This document shows positions 12,801 to 23,099 of a DNA stretch of 64,000 nucleotides, in pieces. The translations under genes and the position numbers were made by a program. Below the pieces are notes generated by a model, which saw only the letters and a program-made list of their open reading frames with translations, was not told the DNA's origin and made no database searches. The stretch comes from Pogonophryne albipinna. Taxonomy: Eukaryota > Chordata > Actinopteri > Perciformes > Artedidraconidae. The stretch's first letter is position 1. Each line of letters starts with the position of its first letter. Location of the stretch: positions 12,288,787-12,352,786 of the forward strand of contig CM053264.1 of assembly GCA_028583405.1 (NCBI GenBank). The letters are read 5' to 3'.

Positions 12801-14423
12801 TCACGAGCAACCGGTCTACCACGAGCAACCGGTCTACCACGAGCAGCCGGTCCATCACCAGCAGCCGGTCCATCACGAGCAACCGGTCCATCACGAGCAG
12901 CCGGTCCATCACGAGCAGCCGGTCCATCACGAGCAGCAGCCGGTCCATCACCAGCAACCGGTCCATCATGAGCAGCCGGTCCATCACGAGCAGCAGCCGG
13001 TCCATCATGAGCAGCAGCCGGTCCATCACGAGCAGCCGGTCCATCACGAGCAACCGGTCCATCACGAGCAGCCGGTCCATCACGAGCAACCGGTCCATCA
13101 CGTGCAGCAGCCGGTCCATCATGAGCAGCAGCCGGTCCATCACGAGCAACCGGTCCATCACGAGCAGCCGGTCCATCACGAGTAACCGGTCTATCACCAG
13201 GAACCGGTCATTCACGAACAACCGGTCCATCACGAGCAGCAGCCGGTCCATCACGAGCAACCGGTCCATCACGAGCAGCCGGTCCATCACGAGCAACCGG
13301 TCCATTACGAGCAGCAGCCGGTCCATCACGAGCAGCCGGTCCATCACGAGCAGCCGGTCCATCACGAGCAACTGGTCTATCACCAGGAACCGGTCCTTCA
13401 CGAGCAGCCGGTCCTTCACGAACAACCGGTCCATCACGAGCAGCCGGTCCATCACGAGCAGCAGCCGGTCCATCACGAGCAGCTGGTCCATCACGAGCAA
13501 CCGGTCCATCACGAGCAGCCGGTCCATCACGAGCAACCGGTCCATCACGTGCAGCAGCCGGTCCATCACGAGCAGCCGGTCCATCACGAGCAACCGGTCC
13601 ATCACCAGGAACCGGTCTATCACGAGCAGCCGGTCCTTCACGAACAACCGGTCCATCACGAGCAGCCGGTCTATCACCAGGAACCGGCCTATCACGAGAA
13701 ACCGGTCTACCACGAGCAGCCGGTCCATCACCAACAACCGGTCCATCACGAGCAGCAGCCGGTCCATCACGAGCAGCAGCCGGTCCATCACGAGCAGCAG
13801 CCGGTCCATCACGAGCAGCCGGTCCATCACGAGCAGCAGCCGGTCCATCACGAGCAACCGGTCCATCGCGAGCAACCGGTCCATCACGTGCAGCAGCCGG
13901 TCCATCACGAGCAACCGGTCCATCACGAGCAGCCGGTCCATCATGAGCAGCCGGTCCATCGCGAGCAACCGGTCCATCACGTGCAGCAGCCGGTCCATCA
14001 CGAGCAACCGGTCCATCACGAGCAGCCGGTCCATCACGAGTAACCGGTCTATCACCAGGAACCGGTCTATCACGAGCAGCCGGTAAGTGCAGCCTGTTAG
14101 TGCTCCACTTTGCTGAACAGACATATTGGATTAAAACCAGGTTAAAAATTACTACTGTCGAGAAGCTTTCTGACTCTTTTTTTAGAGGAAACAGTATCTG
14201 GAGCTCACTTTGCCTTATTCTCATGTCTGCAGTTTGAAGATCCCACACTGCCGTAGGTTTTCCCGCTGTTTCCTCCCAGGAAAGTGAAGGAATGACGCCC
14301 TTTGTTCAGCAAACACAGCCACAGTACCTCCGTTACTTCCACCACAAGGACTTCCACTTCCTGCCAGGAGCCGCAGAGCCGCTGGACACCTCCATGCTTC
14401 ACACTCTCCAACCTGTAATGTAG
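9837..14423 (+). CDS. boll: boule-like germ-cell RNA-binding protein, 3' part with expanded hexapeptide repeat; ORF interrupted
   Basis: BOULE is the ancestral DAZ-family protein, an RRM translational regulator in germ cells. Four exons are visible: 9837-9912, 10415-10575, 12310-14084 and 14280-14423 (stop TAG). They join in phase. The first ends the RRM (CLKGKKLCIAQAVRKPRASG). The second holds the family signature SAGFPYTYNNGVAYFHHP; compare TSTGYPYTYHNGVAYFH in vertebrate BOLL. The third starts PAPPVMLHPSPQPVYQQPVY, matching BOLL 'PVMVAQPIYQQPAYH', then runs into a huge hexapeptide repeat. The fourth encodes a 47-residue tail ending HTLQPVM. Two in-frame TAA codons (13183-13185, 14041-14043) arise from CAA-to-TAA changes in repeat units, so a full-length product would stop after about 291 codons of the third exon. 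The RRM core exons were not found upstream in this window. It may be a recently decaying gene, a gene with 5' exons beyond the window, or a repeat-region assembly problem. Confidence 0.8.
10595..12031 (+). mobile_element. hAT-type non-autonomous element in a boll intron
   Basis: Terminal inverted repeats TAGGGTTGGGTA...TACCCAACCCTA are flanked by a perfect 8-bp direct repeat CTCATATC (10587-10594 and 12032-12039), diagnostic of hAT transposition. The 1437-bp body has no transposase ORF. It includes a poly-C run (about 10,870-10,888). About 600 bp (10,970-11,560) is homologous to 5120-5780, and a second hAT-style end (GGGCCGGCCCTG, ending near 11,848) lies inside, so the element is composite or has absorbed another repeat. 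It starts 20 bp after the donor site of boll exon 10415-10575. Confidence 0.9.
12346..14083 (+). repeat. Coding 18-bp minisatellite (hexapeptide repeat) in boll
   Basis: About 95 tandem copies of an 18-bp unit typified by CCGGTCTATCACCAGCAA (P-V-Y-H-Q-Q). The 5' third is mostly PVYHQQ, the middle mixes PVYHQE and PVYHEQ, and the 3' half is mainly PVHHEQ, with CAG-inserted 21-bp variants giving PVHHEQQ. Almost all length changes are multiples of three, so frame is kept over 1.7 kb. Because the period is a multiple of three, long open frames also appear in other frames and on the minus strand; these are artefacts. Confidence 0.95.
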
Positions 14424-16032
14424 GCACACTGACACACAGACACACACACACACTCCTCTGATCCAGTTAAAACCTTTTTTATACAGTTTTTAGTATGATG
14501 ATGTGAAGGAAACGTCTCTGCAGTATCGACACTGGACTGTGGTCTTTGAAACCATCTCGAATTGGTTTGTTTACAATGTAGACAAATGTATTTTATATAA
14601 AACAGACTAGTGCTTATTTTGCCAGGACAATTGAAACCCCATGAAATGGTTTTTTATGGGTACGTAGCAATTTAGTTCATCGGGATTCATAATTTGATAT
14701 ATTGAGAAATGTATTGAGAATTATTTAGATAAAACGAAAGTATTAAACGAGCATTAACCTCGAAGTGCCCATAATCCTGTTTGCTCAAACGTTTTATCGT
14801 TAATTGCTGATAAGACAAACCCAGGAACTCATCTCAAATGTGCTTATAAATTTATTTTCTTGGGTCATAAAGTGTTTTAATTCAAGTTAAAATGTTGAAA
14901 TACATCTTATTGCGTGATTTTTGTGACATTGCTTTTAGTTTTTTAGAAGTGGAATGTTAACCAGAGAATGTCCTCATGTTAAAAATGTGTATTTGTCTAC
15001 ATTTCGTTGACAACAAATAGTTCAGTGTGTTTCAAGCTGAAAATAAATGGTCTACGTGCAACAGCCTTGTTTTGCATTCATATGGAAAAAATCCATCTAA
15101 ACCTACATCATGTTTGAACAAAGGTTAGTCATTGATTTGTCGTGAATGAGCTTAAACGTGTAAATCAGAAATATAATAATAATAATAATGCATTTTATTT
15201 ATATAGCGCTTTTCACAACTCAAAGACGCTTTACAGTATGAGGGAGGATAGACAAATAAGGACAGGCAAACAAGTAAGTATAGTAAAAATACATTTTTTT
15301 TTTTTAAAAAGGTATAAGATAGACATGTGGTGAATTAATTATTTTGAAAGGATTGATTTGTACAAGATGGGGGATCCAGAAGAGATAGATTTGAAAGGAT
15401 AATTGTCCAAATATAACCAGCAGGGGCCAAGATATGCTGAATCATATGGGTTACACAACAGGAATACTACATTTCCCATGATGCAACTTGATAGCATCTC
15501 TTCAGAAAACACCTCATTGTCTTTATTAGTATGTGACAATGGTTTACGATCTTGTGATGCTAAAGTAAAGTTCCTATAATATAATTTATTCAATCACCTG
15601 ATTGCAGAGAACAACAGATAAGGAGCACCAAAGCATTACCAGCCATCAGGTGTCTCTAGATGAAGAAACTGTCATTAATTGTATTGGTTTTGTGGGGTAA
15701 CTATTTGGAAAAACTATATTAGAAACCTACAGCCCTTCCTTTATTTTTGTGTACATTGATTAAACTCGTACATGATGTTTTGGGCTGAGCTTAAGGACCC
15801 AAAAAGGCTTGTTCTGTGTCCGACATATAACATTACAAACTTGTTTTGACTGAAGGGGACACAAATAACGGTTGTTGTTTTGCTGAGACTGTGCGCGGTC
15901 GCCCCGGGGTCACTGGTGTTTTGATGAATATGTGAAAACTGAACAACAATGCGTCGCTATACATAACCTAATTTTCGTTATAAAACCTATTTGGATGACA
16001 ATACTTTATGCTGTGCCATCAAACTGCCACTT
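14424..16032. other. boll 3' flank and intergenic spacer
   Basis: An AATAAA at 15,042-15,047 could end a roughly 620-base boll 3' UTR. At 15,170-15,245 lies a dispersed fish repeat ('tttatatagcgcttttcaca', 'caaagacgctttacag'); a second copy is at 63,526-63,595. No coding region is seen. The word TTGCTGAGAC near 15,880, upstream of the first crystallin, contains a Maf half-site (TGCTGA). Confidence 0.5.
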
Positions 16033-16040
16033 TATATAAA
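16033..16040 (+). promoter_or_regulatory. TATA box of gamma-crystallin gene 1
   Basis: TATATAAA lies 59 bp upstream of the ATG at 16,099, the usual compact spacing for gamma-crystallin promoters. Confidence 0.75.
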
Positions 16041-16098
16041 AGGACAGCGGCGCGGAGAGCGTCTATTGAGCGCCAGTCTGGCCCCCAGCGACGAAACA

Positions 16099-17262
16099 AT
16101 GGGAAAGGTGAGGTTGTTATGTGTTCTTATTGTAAATATAGTAATCTTCAAAATATTTTTTAACATCAAGCGTCCATAATTAATCAGTTTTTTTTCGACG
16201 AACGTTTGCAGATCATTTTCTACGAGGACAGGAATTTCCAGGGTCGGCACCATGAGTGCATGAGCGACTGTGCCGACCTGCACCCTTACTTCAACCGCTG
16301 CAACTCCGTTAGGGTGGAGAGCGGCTGTTTTATGGTGTACGAGAGACCTCAATACCTAGGCCACCAGTCCTTCCTCCGCAGGGGGGAGTACTCCGACAAC
16401 CAGCGCTTGATTGGCGTCAATGACTGCATCCGCTCCTGCCGCATGATTCCCATGGTAAGCCTCAGATGATATTAAAGAGGTATCGGGTCAGTTAAAGGGG
16501 AAAACTGAATAAACAAAGGCAATGAGACATAATTTAATCTTACTGCTACCTTTATGTTAAGGCTTAGCACAAACAATGTACAACTTAAGGAAAATTAAAG
16601 AGTAGCTAATGGTATGTTTTCCTGGAAGTGTTAAAAACAGTCCCTCAAATCCTCATTGCCTAAAGTAGATTAAACCTTAGCATCTTTCTCTAGTTTAAAG
16701 GACTTTTGGGGCAAGTCAATCCCAAACAACTCAATATTTCTTTAAGCTAAAATATGCTTGGATTTAGCGCATACTGGTACCTTTTATTCAGCCTAAAAAA
16801 ATGGTTAGTTGAGGAGGGACTTGTTGCTTTAAACTGCTTTCACACACCCTTGTTGTTGTTACTGTGTTACCTGCAATTAGTATTAGAAAGTTGGTACTTA
16901 TTTATGTACCAAAAACTAATACTATAAAGCACATTAAGTATGGCAAAAACAATGTATCTGACTCATACATATTCTTGTTCCTGCAGCACCGTGGTTCCTA
17001 CAAAATAAGATTGTATGAGCGTTCAGACATGAGCGGCCAAATGCATGAGGTGAGCGATGATTGCCCCAGCGTCCAGGACCGCCTGCGTATGTCTGACATT
17101 AACTCGTGCAACGTGGTGGACGGCCATTGGCTGCTGTACGACCAGCCGAACTACAAGGGCCGGCCCTACTACCTGAGACCTGGAGAGTACCGTCGATCCT
17201 TGGACTGGGGAGGCGCCAGTCCAAGGATCGGCTCTCTCAGGCGAATCACCGACTTTAATTAA
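16099..17262 (+). CDS. Gamma-crystallin 1
   Basis: Lens structural protein of the beta/gamma-crystallin superfamily, with four Greek-key motifs in two domains. The gene structure is canonical: exon 1 16099-16107 (MGK), exon 2 16212-16454 (81 codons, motifs 1-2), exon 3 16987-17262 (motifs 3-4), all phase 0, giving 175 aa. Exon 2 begins [12 protein letters not shown] and carries the Cys-rich [13 protein letters not shown] block. Exon 3 has [12 protein letters not shown] and ends [10 protein letters not shown], close to mammalian gamma-D 'GSLRRVIDF'. The second domain keeps two Trp ([18 protein letters not shown]), while the usual first-domain Trp positions are Phe and Leu. It therefore sits between Trp-rich gamma-S/D types and Met-rich gamma-M types. 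It is convergent with gene 2, their stop codons about 330 bp apart. AATAAA is at 17,298-17,303. The exact paralogue name needs a phylogeny. Confidence 0.95.
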
Positions 17263-17297
17263 AAGTCTTTTCAAACCTTTTTCCTGTCTCTGTTCTC

Positions 17298-17303
17298 AAT
17301 AAA
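17298..17303 (+). terminator. Poly(A) signal of gamma-crystallin 1
   Basis: AATAAA 36 bp after the TAA stop; a very short 3' UTR is normal for crystallin genes. Confidence 0.8.
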
Positions 17304-17590
17304 CATGCTGGGCTGAAACTGTGTGTGTGTCTCTGTATATAGACATGAAAACATATTTTAGCTTTTATTCTTGTCTCTTTCCTTTAAGTAGCTTATAGCT
17401 AGCTTATATTTGCTTTGTCCACTCCAAAACATATGCATCAAAGACGCCCAACTTGCCACCTAAGCAACATTTTAAATCCCCTCACCACTCTCAACTCAAA
17501 CAGCCCAAAGAAAACAAAAGCACCAGTTGACAGAACATTGGTTATTGTATAGATTTATTGACAGTACTTCACATAAACAGTTTCTGGACA

Positions 17591-18379
17591 TCACACAGCG
17601 ATACGTCTGATGGATCCCACCCGAGACGTGGTGCTTCCCCACTCATTAAACCTCCTGTATTCCCCGGGGTTCATCAGGTATTGGCGTCCCCTGTAATTGG
17701 GGAGTTCGTAGAAGATCCAGTAACCGTCCCTCACATTGCAGGAGGAGACGTCGTTGCGGTTTAATAGTTCGTTCAGCGAGGGGCAGTCGTCAGTCAGCTC
17801 CATCGTCTCTCCTCCTAACTCTGGCCGCTCGTATATCATTATCCTGTGAGAGCTTTGGGACTGCAGGAAAAGACTGTATTACCCTCTAGATCAGACTTAT
17901 TGTGAAGTGAAAGGCATAAGATAAGAAGTACTTTGTTGATCCCAAGTTGGGAAATGTTTGTGTTGCAGCAGCATAAAAAGACATTGTACAATAAAAACAA
18001 TTATAATAATATACCATAGGGATCAAACGGCAGGATCGCACACAGTCGTTGAACCCCATCCATTGCTGGTAGTCGGGGAACTCGCCCTTCTTTAAGAAGT
18101 ACTGGTACCCCATATATCCGGGTCTTTCAAAAACCATCCAATCACCGCTGTCCACTCTGATGGAGTTGCAGCGGCTGAAGTGGGAATGCAGGTCCGAGCA
18201 TTCGCTGCCGCACTCGTAGGAGCGACCCTTGAAATTCCTGTCCTCGTAGAATATAATCTGAAATGTAGATGCCTCAAATTAAGAGAAGTGTGCATAACTA
18301 TACCACTTGAAAGATTACTCTCAGTTCACCGATTTGGGATGAATAATCCGTGCACACAGCAGAGACTTACCTTGCCCAT
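17591..18379 (-). CDS. Gamma-crystallin 2 (Trp-retaining)
   Basis: Three exons on the minus strand: 18379-18371 (MGK), 18257-18015 (81 codons), 17860-17591 (stop TGA), giving 173 aa. Exon 2 encodes [20 protein letters not shown] and then [20 protein letters not shown]...[18 protein letters not shown]. Exon 3 begins [14 protein letters not shown] and ends [10 protein letters not shown]. Unlike the M-type members it keeps four Trp (SGDWMV, QQWMG, GYWIFY, FNEWG) at the buried positions of mammalian gamma-D/S, so it is a less derived type. The second domain is slightly short and acidic ([19 protein letters not shown]). Intron 2 (17,861-18,014) contains a LINE-tail fragment. The product is a lens structural protein with no catalytic role. 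Paralogue identity (gamma-S-like or gamma-X-like) is not settled by reading alone. Confidence 0.95.
17915..18008. mobile_element. LINE 3'-tail fragment in intron 2 of gamma-crystallin 2
   Basis: The words 'agtactttgttgatcccaag' and 'ttgggaaatgtttgtgttgc', then 'agcagcataaaaag', match the common fish LINE 3' tail 'tactttattgatcccaaattgggaaat' as remembered. A related piece ('agtcccacagaggggatatg') lies at about 22,773-22,815. Confidence 0.55.
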
Positions 18380-18433
18380 TGTGTCGGCTCACCTTCGTCA
18401 CACTGAAGCGGCAGATGTGTGCTCCGTGCTGCC

Positions 18434-18439
18434 TTTATA
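18434..18439 (-). promoter_or_regulatory. TATA box of gamma-crystallin 2
   Basis: TATAAA on the minus strand, about 55 bp upstream of the ATG at 18,379. Confidence 0.75.
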
Positions 18440-19546
18440 ACCCACGGATGACCTGTGTCATTGTGATTCAGAACAATGCGCGGGGCCGTCAGCGCTTTAT
18501 CACAGAACTATTTTTTGTTTTGTGTGTGTGTTTGACTAAGCAAATCCACTGTTTTGAGCAGTTGCTTTGAAATCGCTCTGGTAGATGGTATATGGAGTGA
18601 ATTAGATGAAGAAAACACTACAAATTAAATATTTAAACATACATGTATTGATCGGAATGAATTGTTATTACATATTACATGTAAAAATATACATATAATA
18701 ACATGAAAAAGTCAAGGCACTGCTGATATTTGTTTGTACAAAGTTTATTTATGCATCACCAATTTACATATAGATGTATCTTTGTACATTATAACACTTT
18801 CTATACAATTTAAAGCTGTTAATGCATACGCTCATGGTACTGTATGGAGACTTTAAACATGTTAACGATCAACTTGACTGAAATGTATTTTTTTGTATAA
18901 CGTAGATGCAGGATCGAATATTCAACACCCTGTGAAGTGAACTCAGCTTCTGCCTTTCCTCTGAACACAGCAGCAGCCTTTTATATGATACAGTTCACAG
19001 ACTGTTATTCTCCGCATGTCAGCACAGCAACATACTGTACAGAGTCACCAGCATTTTCAGTTTTGTTTTGCATTTAATCCCCCCCCCCCCCCCCCCCCAT
19101 AGTGTGATACGCTCTATAGACTAAGCTCTGGAATACCGTTTCATTATGTGCATGATCCGTTTTGTACAGTAGCTCAACGAAAAGCAAATGCATTTATCAT
19201 GATTTTGCATTTAGGTGCATCTTATGTACAATAAATGGCTTAACATATGCAAAAGAAATGCACTGTGACCATATACTGTATTTTTAGACCCCTCTTTATA
19301 TATTTGTTATTATTATATACAGTCTATGAAAAAGACGTCTGATACGGTGCAATATTCACTCTAATTGTACGCTTTGCAACTGCCTATCAAGTCTTAAAAT
19401 CAAGTTAAAACTAGAAATATGTTTTATGTCCTTTGTAAAAAATATCTATTGTATATGTTTGTGCTCCTGTCATCCATCTACTCTCTAAAGTAGCCATAAC
19501 ATCTCCCTGTTTATATTCAACCTTAAACTATTACTCACTGCAATAT

Positions 19547-20066
19547 CAGGGGGTCCGCGGGGTCTTACAAAGTATTACAAGTTGATAAATCAATTTAGCG
19601 AAAATTAAGGCTATTATAAAGTATTAAACAGCATTTTCCAAGGTATTACATTTTGTAGCTTGTCTTCAATAAGTATATAAATTGTCCAAAGAGGTTGTAT
19701 TCTACAGTCTGCCTGAATGTAATCATTGCGTAGGTGTGTAGTGTGATTCTGTGTAGTTTATTGATGGCATCCCGTTGGATTTGACGTAATCTGAACAGGA
19801 CATCGCACGCTCACTGCTTGATAGCGCGCGAAGGTCCGTTTACGCCGGTTGCTAAACAACATCGTTATGGGGAAATGCAAGTCTGCGTCCAAATGGTTGG
19901 AAGATAAGGAGGAAGGACAATCAATACTGTATATCGTCAATGTGAGGTGAAGTGTGTCGCCAAGGTAACCGGTTAAAACTCAAAGTGGCGATGAGGTCTT
20001 AAAATGTATGGAAAGGGTCTTAAAAAAGGTCTTACATTTGAATTCAGGATTCCTGCATATACCCTG
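19547..20066. mobile_element. hAT-like non-autonomous element (boundaries uncertain)
   Basis: The left end CAGGGGGTCCGCGGGGTCTT and right end reading inward (minus strand) CAGGGTATATGCAGGAATCC resemble a common fish repeat rich in 'ggtctta' words (e.g. 'gaggtcttaaaatg', 'aaaaaggtcttaca'). No clear target duplication was found, so family and ends are tentative. Confidence 0.45.
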
Positions 20067-20417
20067 TGTCTTCATCAATTACTTTTTAACAACCTTGTTT
20101 GAATCACTTTCTTTGTATGTGATTGGTTTGTTGTAGTGGGGTTCATTCAATCTTCTATTAAATAAAGGGAAATAGAGAATTTGACCAAATCTATGCTGGC
20201 TTTAACAGAAATATCAGACATATTTATTTGGAGTTGTAGCCTTGCAAACACATCATCCTCCCCCACCTAATCAGATCATTGATTTAGATAGATTGCATAT
20301 AAACCCAATATGAAGTCTTTATCTATGTCTTTATATGTGTTACAGATTCACATTTGGGTTGCTGTACATTTGCTAAACCAGCTTTCACCCCAAGTTTGCA
20401 TTTGTATTCTTGTTTAA

Positions 20418-20922
20418 AGGGGACCTATCATGCAAAATGCACTTTTGTACGTCTTTTATACATGAATATGTGTCCCCGGTGTGTCAGGGAACTCACCAAG
20501 TGTCAGAAAACACAACCCTCTCTCTTTTCCCCCATACCCAAATCTCTAACGGATCTGACACAGACTGATACAGATTTGAAATATCTCTGACGTCAGAAAC
20601 AAGGAGCTCCGCCTATATGGGCAACTCTCCACCTATCAGGAGGAGACAGCCACGGCCATTGCCACTCGAAAGCGCTGGAGACGCTGTAGTACATATGCCA
20701 GGCCTGTAGGTGGCGCTGTAGTCTGCCACAAAAGCAGCGAAGAAGACTTCTCACAGAATCAGCCCCTGCAAAAACAGGGCTAAAAAAGAGCAAATAGAGC
20801 GAAATGAGACATGGCTAAAATGCATGATGTGTTTGGTATTTTGAAAAAAAAAAAATTCAGACATGTTTTATATAGGTGTGGCCCTACAATATATTATTCA
20901 AATATAGCATGATAGGTCCACT
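20418..20922. mobile_element. TTAA-type MITE (piggyBac/Kolobok-like)
   Basis: Termini AGGGGACCTATCATGC and, inverted, AGTGGACCTATCATGC match at 15 of 16 positions and are flanked by TTAA on both sides (20,414-20,417 and 20,923-20,926). TTAA duplications are typical of piggyBac and Kolobok elements. The 505-bp body has no transposase ORF. Confidence 0.8.
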
Positions 20923-21213
20923 TTAAGTAAATTAAAATGCCTGTTTGACTCAGATAGTGACTTATGGAAGTTGTGTGCAGAAAGAAATCCACCATAATTA
21001 TGCGGCAAATCATTTTATTGTGCCCATCACACAGGTATAGAGGTAAATTCATCGTGGCTGGATTGCACAGTACAACTGGAACTACATGCAAACAATGCAC
21101 ACATCACAGTTTCAGGATAAAAAACAAGGCTTCTTCATTTTTTTGTATCGCCTCTCACATCTTGTTAATGTTAATAAAACAAAGCATCTGCAAAACCTAT
21201 TAGCTAGAAGTGA

Positions 21214-22985
21214 TTAGACAGATTCTGTGATGCGTCTGATGGAGTTGAACTTCATGTCTTCACTGCTCATCTCTTTGAGGTTCCTGTACTTTCCCGGCTT
21301 CAGATAAGACATCCTGCCCTCGAAGTTTGGCTGCTCGAACATCAGCCAGTATCCCTCTATCACGTTGCAGGACTGCATGTCCGACATCTGGTATTGATCC
21401 TGGATGGAGTCGCAGTCGTCGGTCAGCTCCTGCATCTGCCCTTCGAAGTTCGCCCTCTCGTAGATCCTCATCTTGAAGGGTCCCTTGTGCTGTTAAAGTA
21501 CACAATGTCAAATGAAATATATGCATAGATCTAATAAGATAGGTATGAAAACGCTACAGGTCTAGATAGGAAATTGGAACGAGCTTAATTTAGAAATCGA
21601 ATTGGTTGCCATGCTAAATAAGAAGCTAAACCCTGTCAGAGACTCTATGACTCAGCCTATCATAACAACCTAGTGAGGCTGTCCAACAACATCATCTCTG
21701 ACCCAAACCATGTTCTGAACAGTGAATATGAACTGCTACCATCTAATCGGAGATACAGGGTCCCACCATTCAATAAGGTCAGACTGAAGCACTCCTTTGT
21801 GCATCAGTCAATCCTCACAGTAAACACAGAGCTGATCCCAGATCAAATGCACGCTGAAGGCTCTTTGAGCAGCTTTTCTCTCACTGATTGTGCTGTTATG
21901 TTAAATGTTTGTTGTTTGTGTTTCATGTATTGTGTCTAGATACTTGTCTGTTGATGTTGGACATGGAGCTGCTGTGACGCAAGTCAAATTTCAGACTTGA
22001 TCTGACAAATAAAGTAATATCGTATCGTATCGTAATAATCAAAGTCAACTTTATTGTCAATCTTCCAGTTTGTGTGTACATAATAATCAGTTTAATTATG
22101 TTAAAAGTCATCCTATTGACAACTGTATGAATTAAATTGCAGCCTTTGCTCTAAAAACTCTTAGAGGCATTGCTAGATAGCCAGCTAGCGTTTGTGGAAA
22201 TGTGACAAAAAACAAAAGATCTCAACCCGATAAAGCAGTTCCTTCCCTATTTACCCATCGTGGAAATATCACTACTGGAGGTACAGAATTGAATTTGATC
22301 CGGATATGTTCATCTGCTTCTGGGTAAGACTACCACCAAAACATATTTCTCATGTCTCTTTCCATTACTGATTGCCTCCGTCTGTTCTTTGTTAGTAATA
22401 TTGTGCTTTACCTCAGGGACCATGCGGCAGGACTGAATGCACTCATTGAAGCCGATGGTGTTCTGGTACTCGGGGTACTCTCCCCTGGTGAGGAGGTGCT
22501 GCTGGCCCGTGAAGTTGGGCTGATCGTAGACCATGAACGTCCCGCTCTCCACCCTGCAGGAGCTGCATCGGCCCAGATGAGAGGAGATCTCAGAGCAGTC
22601 GCTCATGCACTCATAGGAGCGACCCTGGAAGTTCCTCCCCTCGAAAAAGACGATCTAGAGAGAGAGACACACATTGGGTAATTACCTCTGAGAGCTAAAG
22701 GCGAGTGCTGTTCAGTTTACACACAGTTGCATAGCAGAAACTACAGTATGTTACTACATAGAATCATTATTAGTCCCACAGAGGGGATATGTACATTGTT
22801 ACAGCAGAAACGAGCCAAAAGCAGCTTAATGTTAACTAAGTAGCATGCATAAAATAATATTTAAGTTACACAAATACAAACATCCTGTAACAGTTCTGAA
22901 GATATAGCAGCCAGGTATATACAGCATAATATTTAGCAGTGAATAGATCAGGCTGTTTTGCTCCCTTCATTACCTTTCCGCTCAT
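21214..22985 (-). CDS. crygm: Gamma-M-crystallin 3
   Basis: Minus-strand gene with exons 22985-22974 (MSGK), 22654-22412 (81 codons) and 21489-21214, giving 176 aa. Exon 2 starts [20 protein letters not shown] and ends FNECIQSCRMVPE. Exon 3 starts HKGPFKMRIYERANFEGQMQ and ends NSIRRITESV. It has the M-type pattern: only one Trp ([12 protein letters not shown]) and Met at many surface positions (MSD, MQS, RMSYL, EMSSEDM). In fish lenses gamma-M proteins pack at very high concentration. It is oriented like gene 4 and opposite to gene 5. Intron 2 (923 bp) carries a LINE 3' end. A Maf-like TGAGTCAGC lies 102 bp upstream of the ATG, and a CATAAAAG TATA-like word on the minus strand lies near 23,030-23,038. 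The symbol marks the family, not a specific orthologue. Confidence 0.95.
21620..22036 (+). mobile_element. LINE 3' end in intron 2 of gamma-M-crystallin 3
   Basis: The + strand encodes a peptide with YELLPSNRRYRVPPFNKVRL and KHSFVHQSILTVN, the C-terminal block of fish non-LTR ORF2 proteins ('LLPSGRRYR.P......R...SF.....'). It is followed by a 3' UTR and a short tandem tail (ATCGTATCGTATCGTA, 22,019-22,034). It lies antisense to the host gene, and its tail tandem repeat is typical of CR1/L2-like elements. Confidence 0.65.
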
Positions 22986-23086
22986 GGTCTCGGTTTTTGA
23001 TTTCTGTTGTTTTACCCACTGGCGCGCTGGCTTTTATGCATCATGTGACATCAAAAGAATCTGCCCCTCAATTGTACAAAATACCA

Positions 23087-23095
23087 TGAGTCAGC
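23087..23095 (-). promoter_or_regulatory. Maf/AP-1-like site upstream of gamma-M-crystallin 3
   Basis: TGAGTCAGC on the + strand (GCTGACTCA on the gene strand) is nine bases of the T-MARE consensus TGCTGAGTCAGCA. It ends about 102 bp upstream of the ATG. L-Maf/c-Maf activation of crystallin promoters through such sites is established in vertebrates; its use here is inferred. Confidence 0.55.
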
Positions 23096-23099
23096 TCAT

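Larger units (their letters stand above)
18440..21213. other. Intergenic spacer between gamma-crystallins 2 and 3
   Basis: No coding region is supported. The spacer holds a poly-C run (about 19,078-19,099), a hAT-like element (19,547-20,066) and a TTAA-flanked MITE (20,418-20,922), both listed separately. The rest is AT-rich sequence without recognised features. Confidence 0.6.

Noticed and set aside
12310..14084. CRISPR-like or bacterial tandem array
   Set aside because: Units are contiguous with no unique spacers, and the context is an intron-exon vertebrate gene.
12265..14124. 619-codon minus-strand ORF of VMDRLL repeats
   Set aside because: Frame-open only because the minisatellite period is a multiple of three; the + frame has the boll start, splice sites and family motifs.
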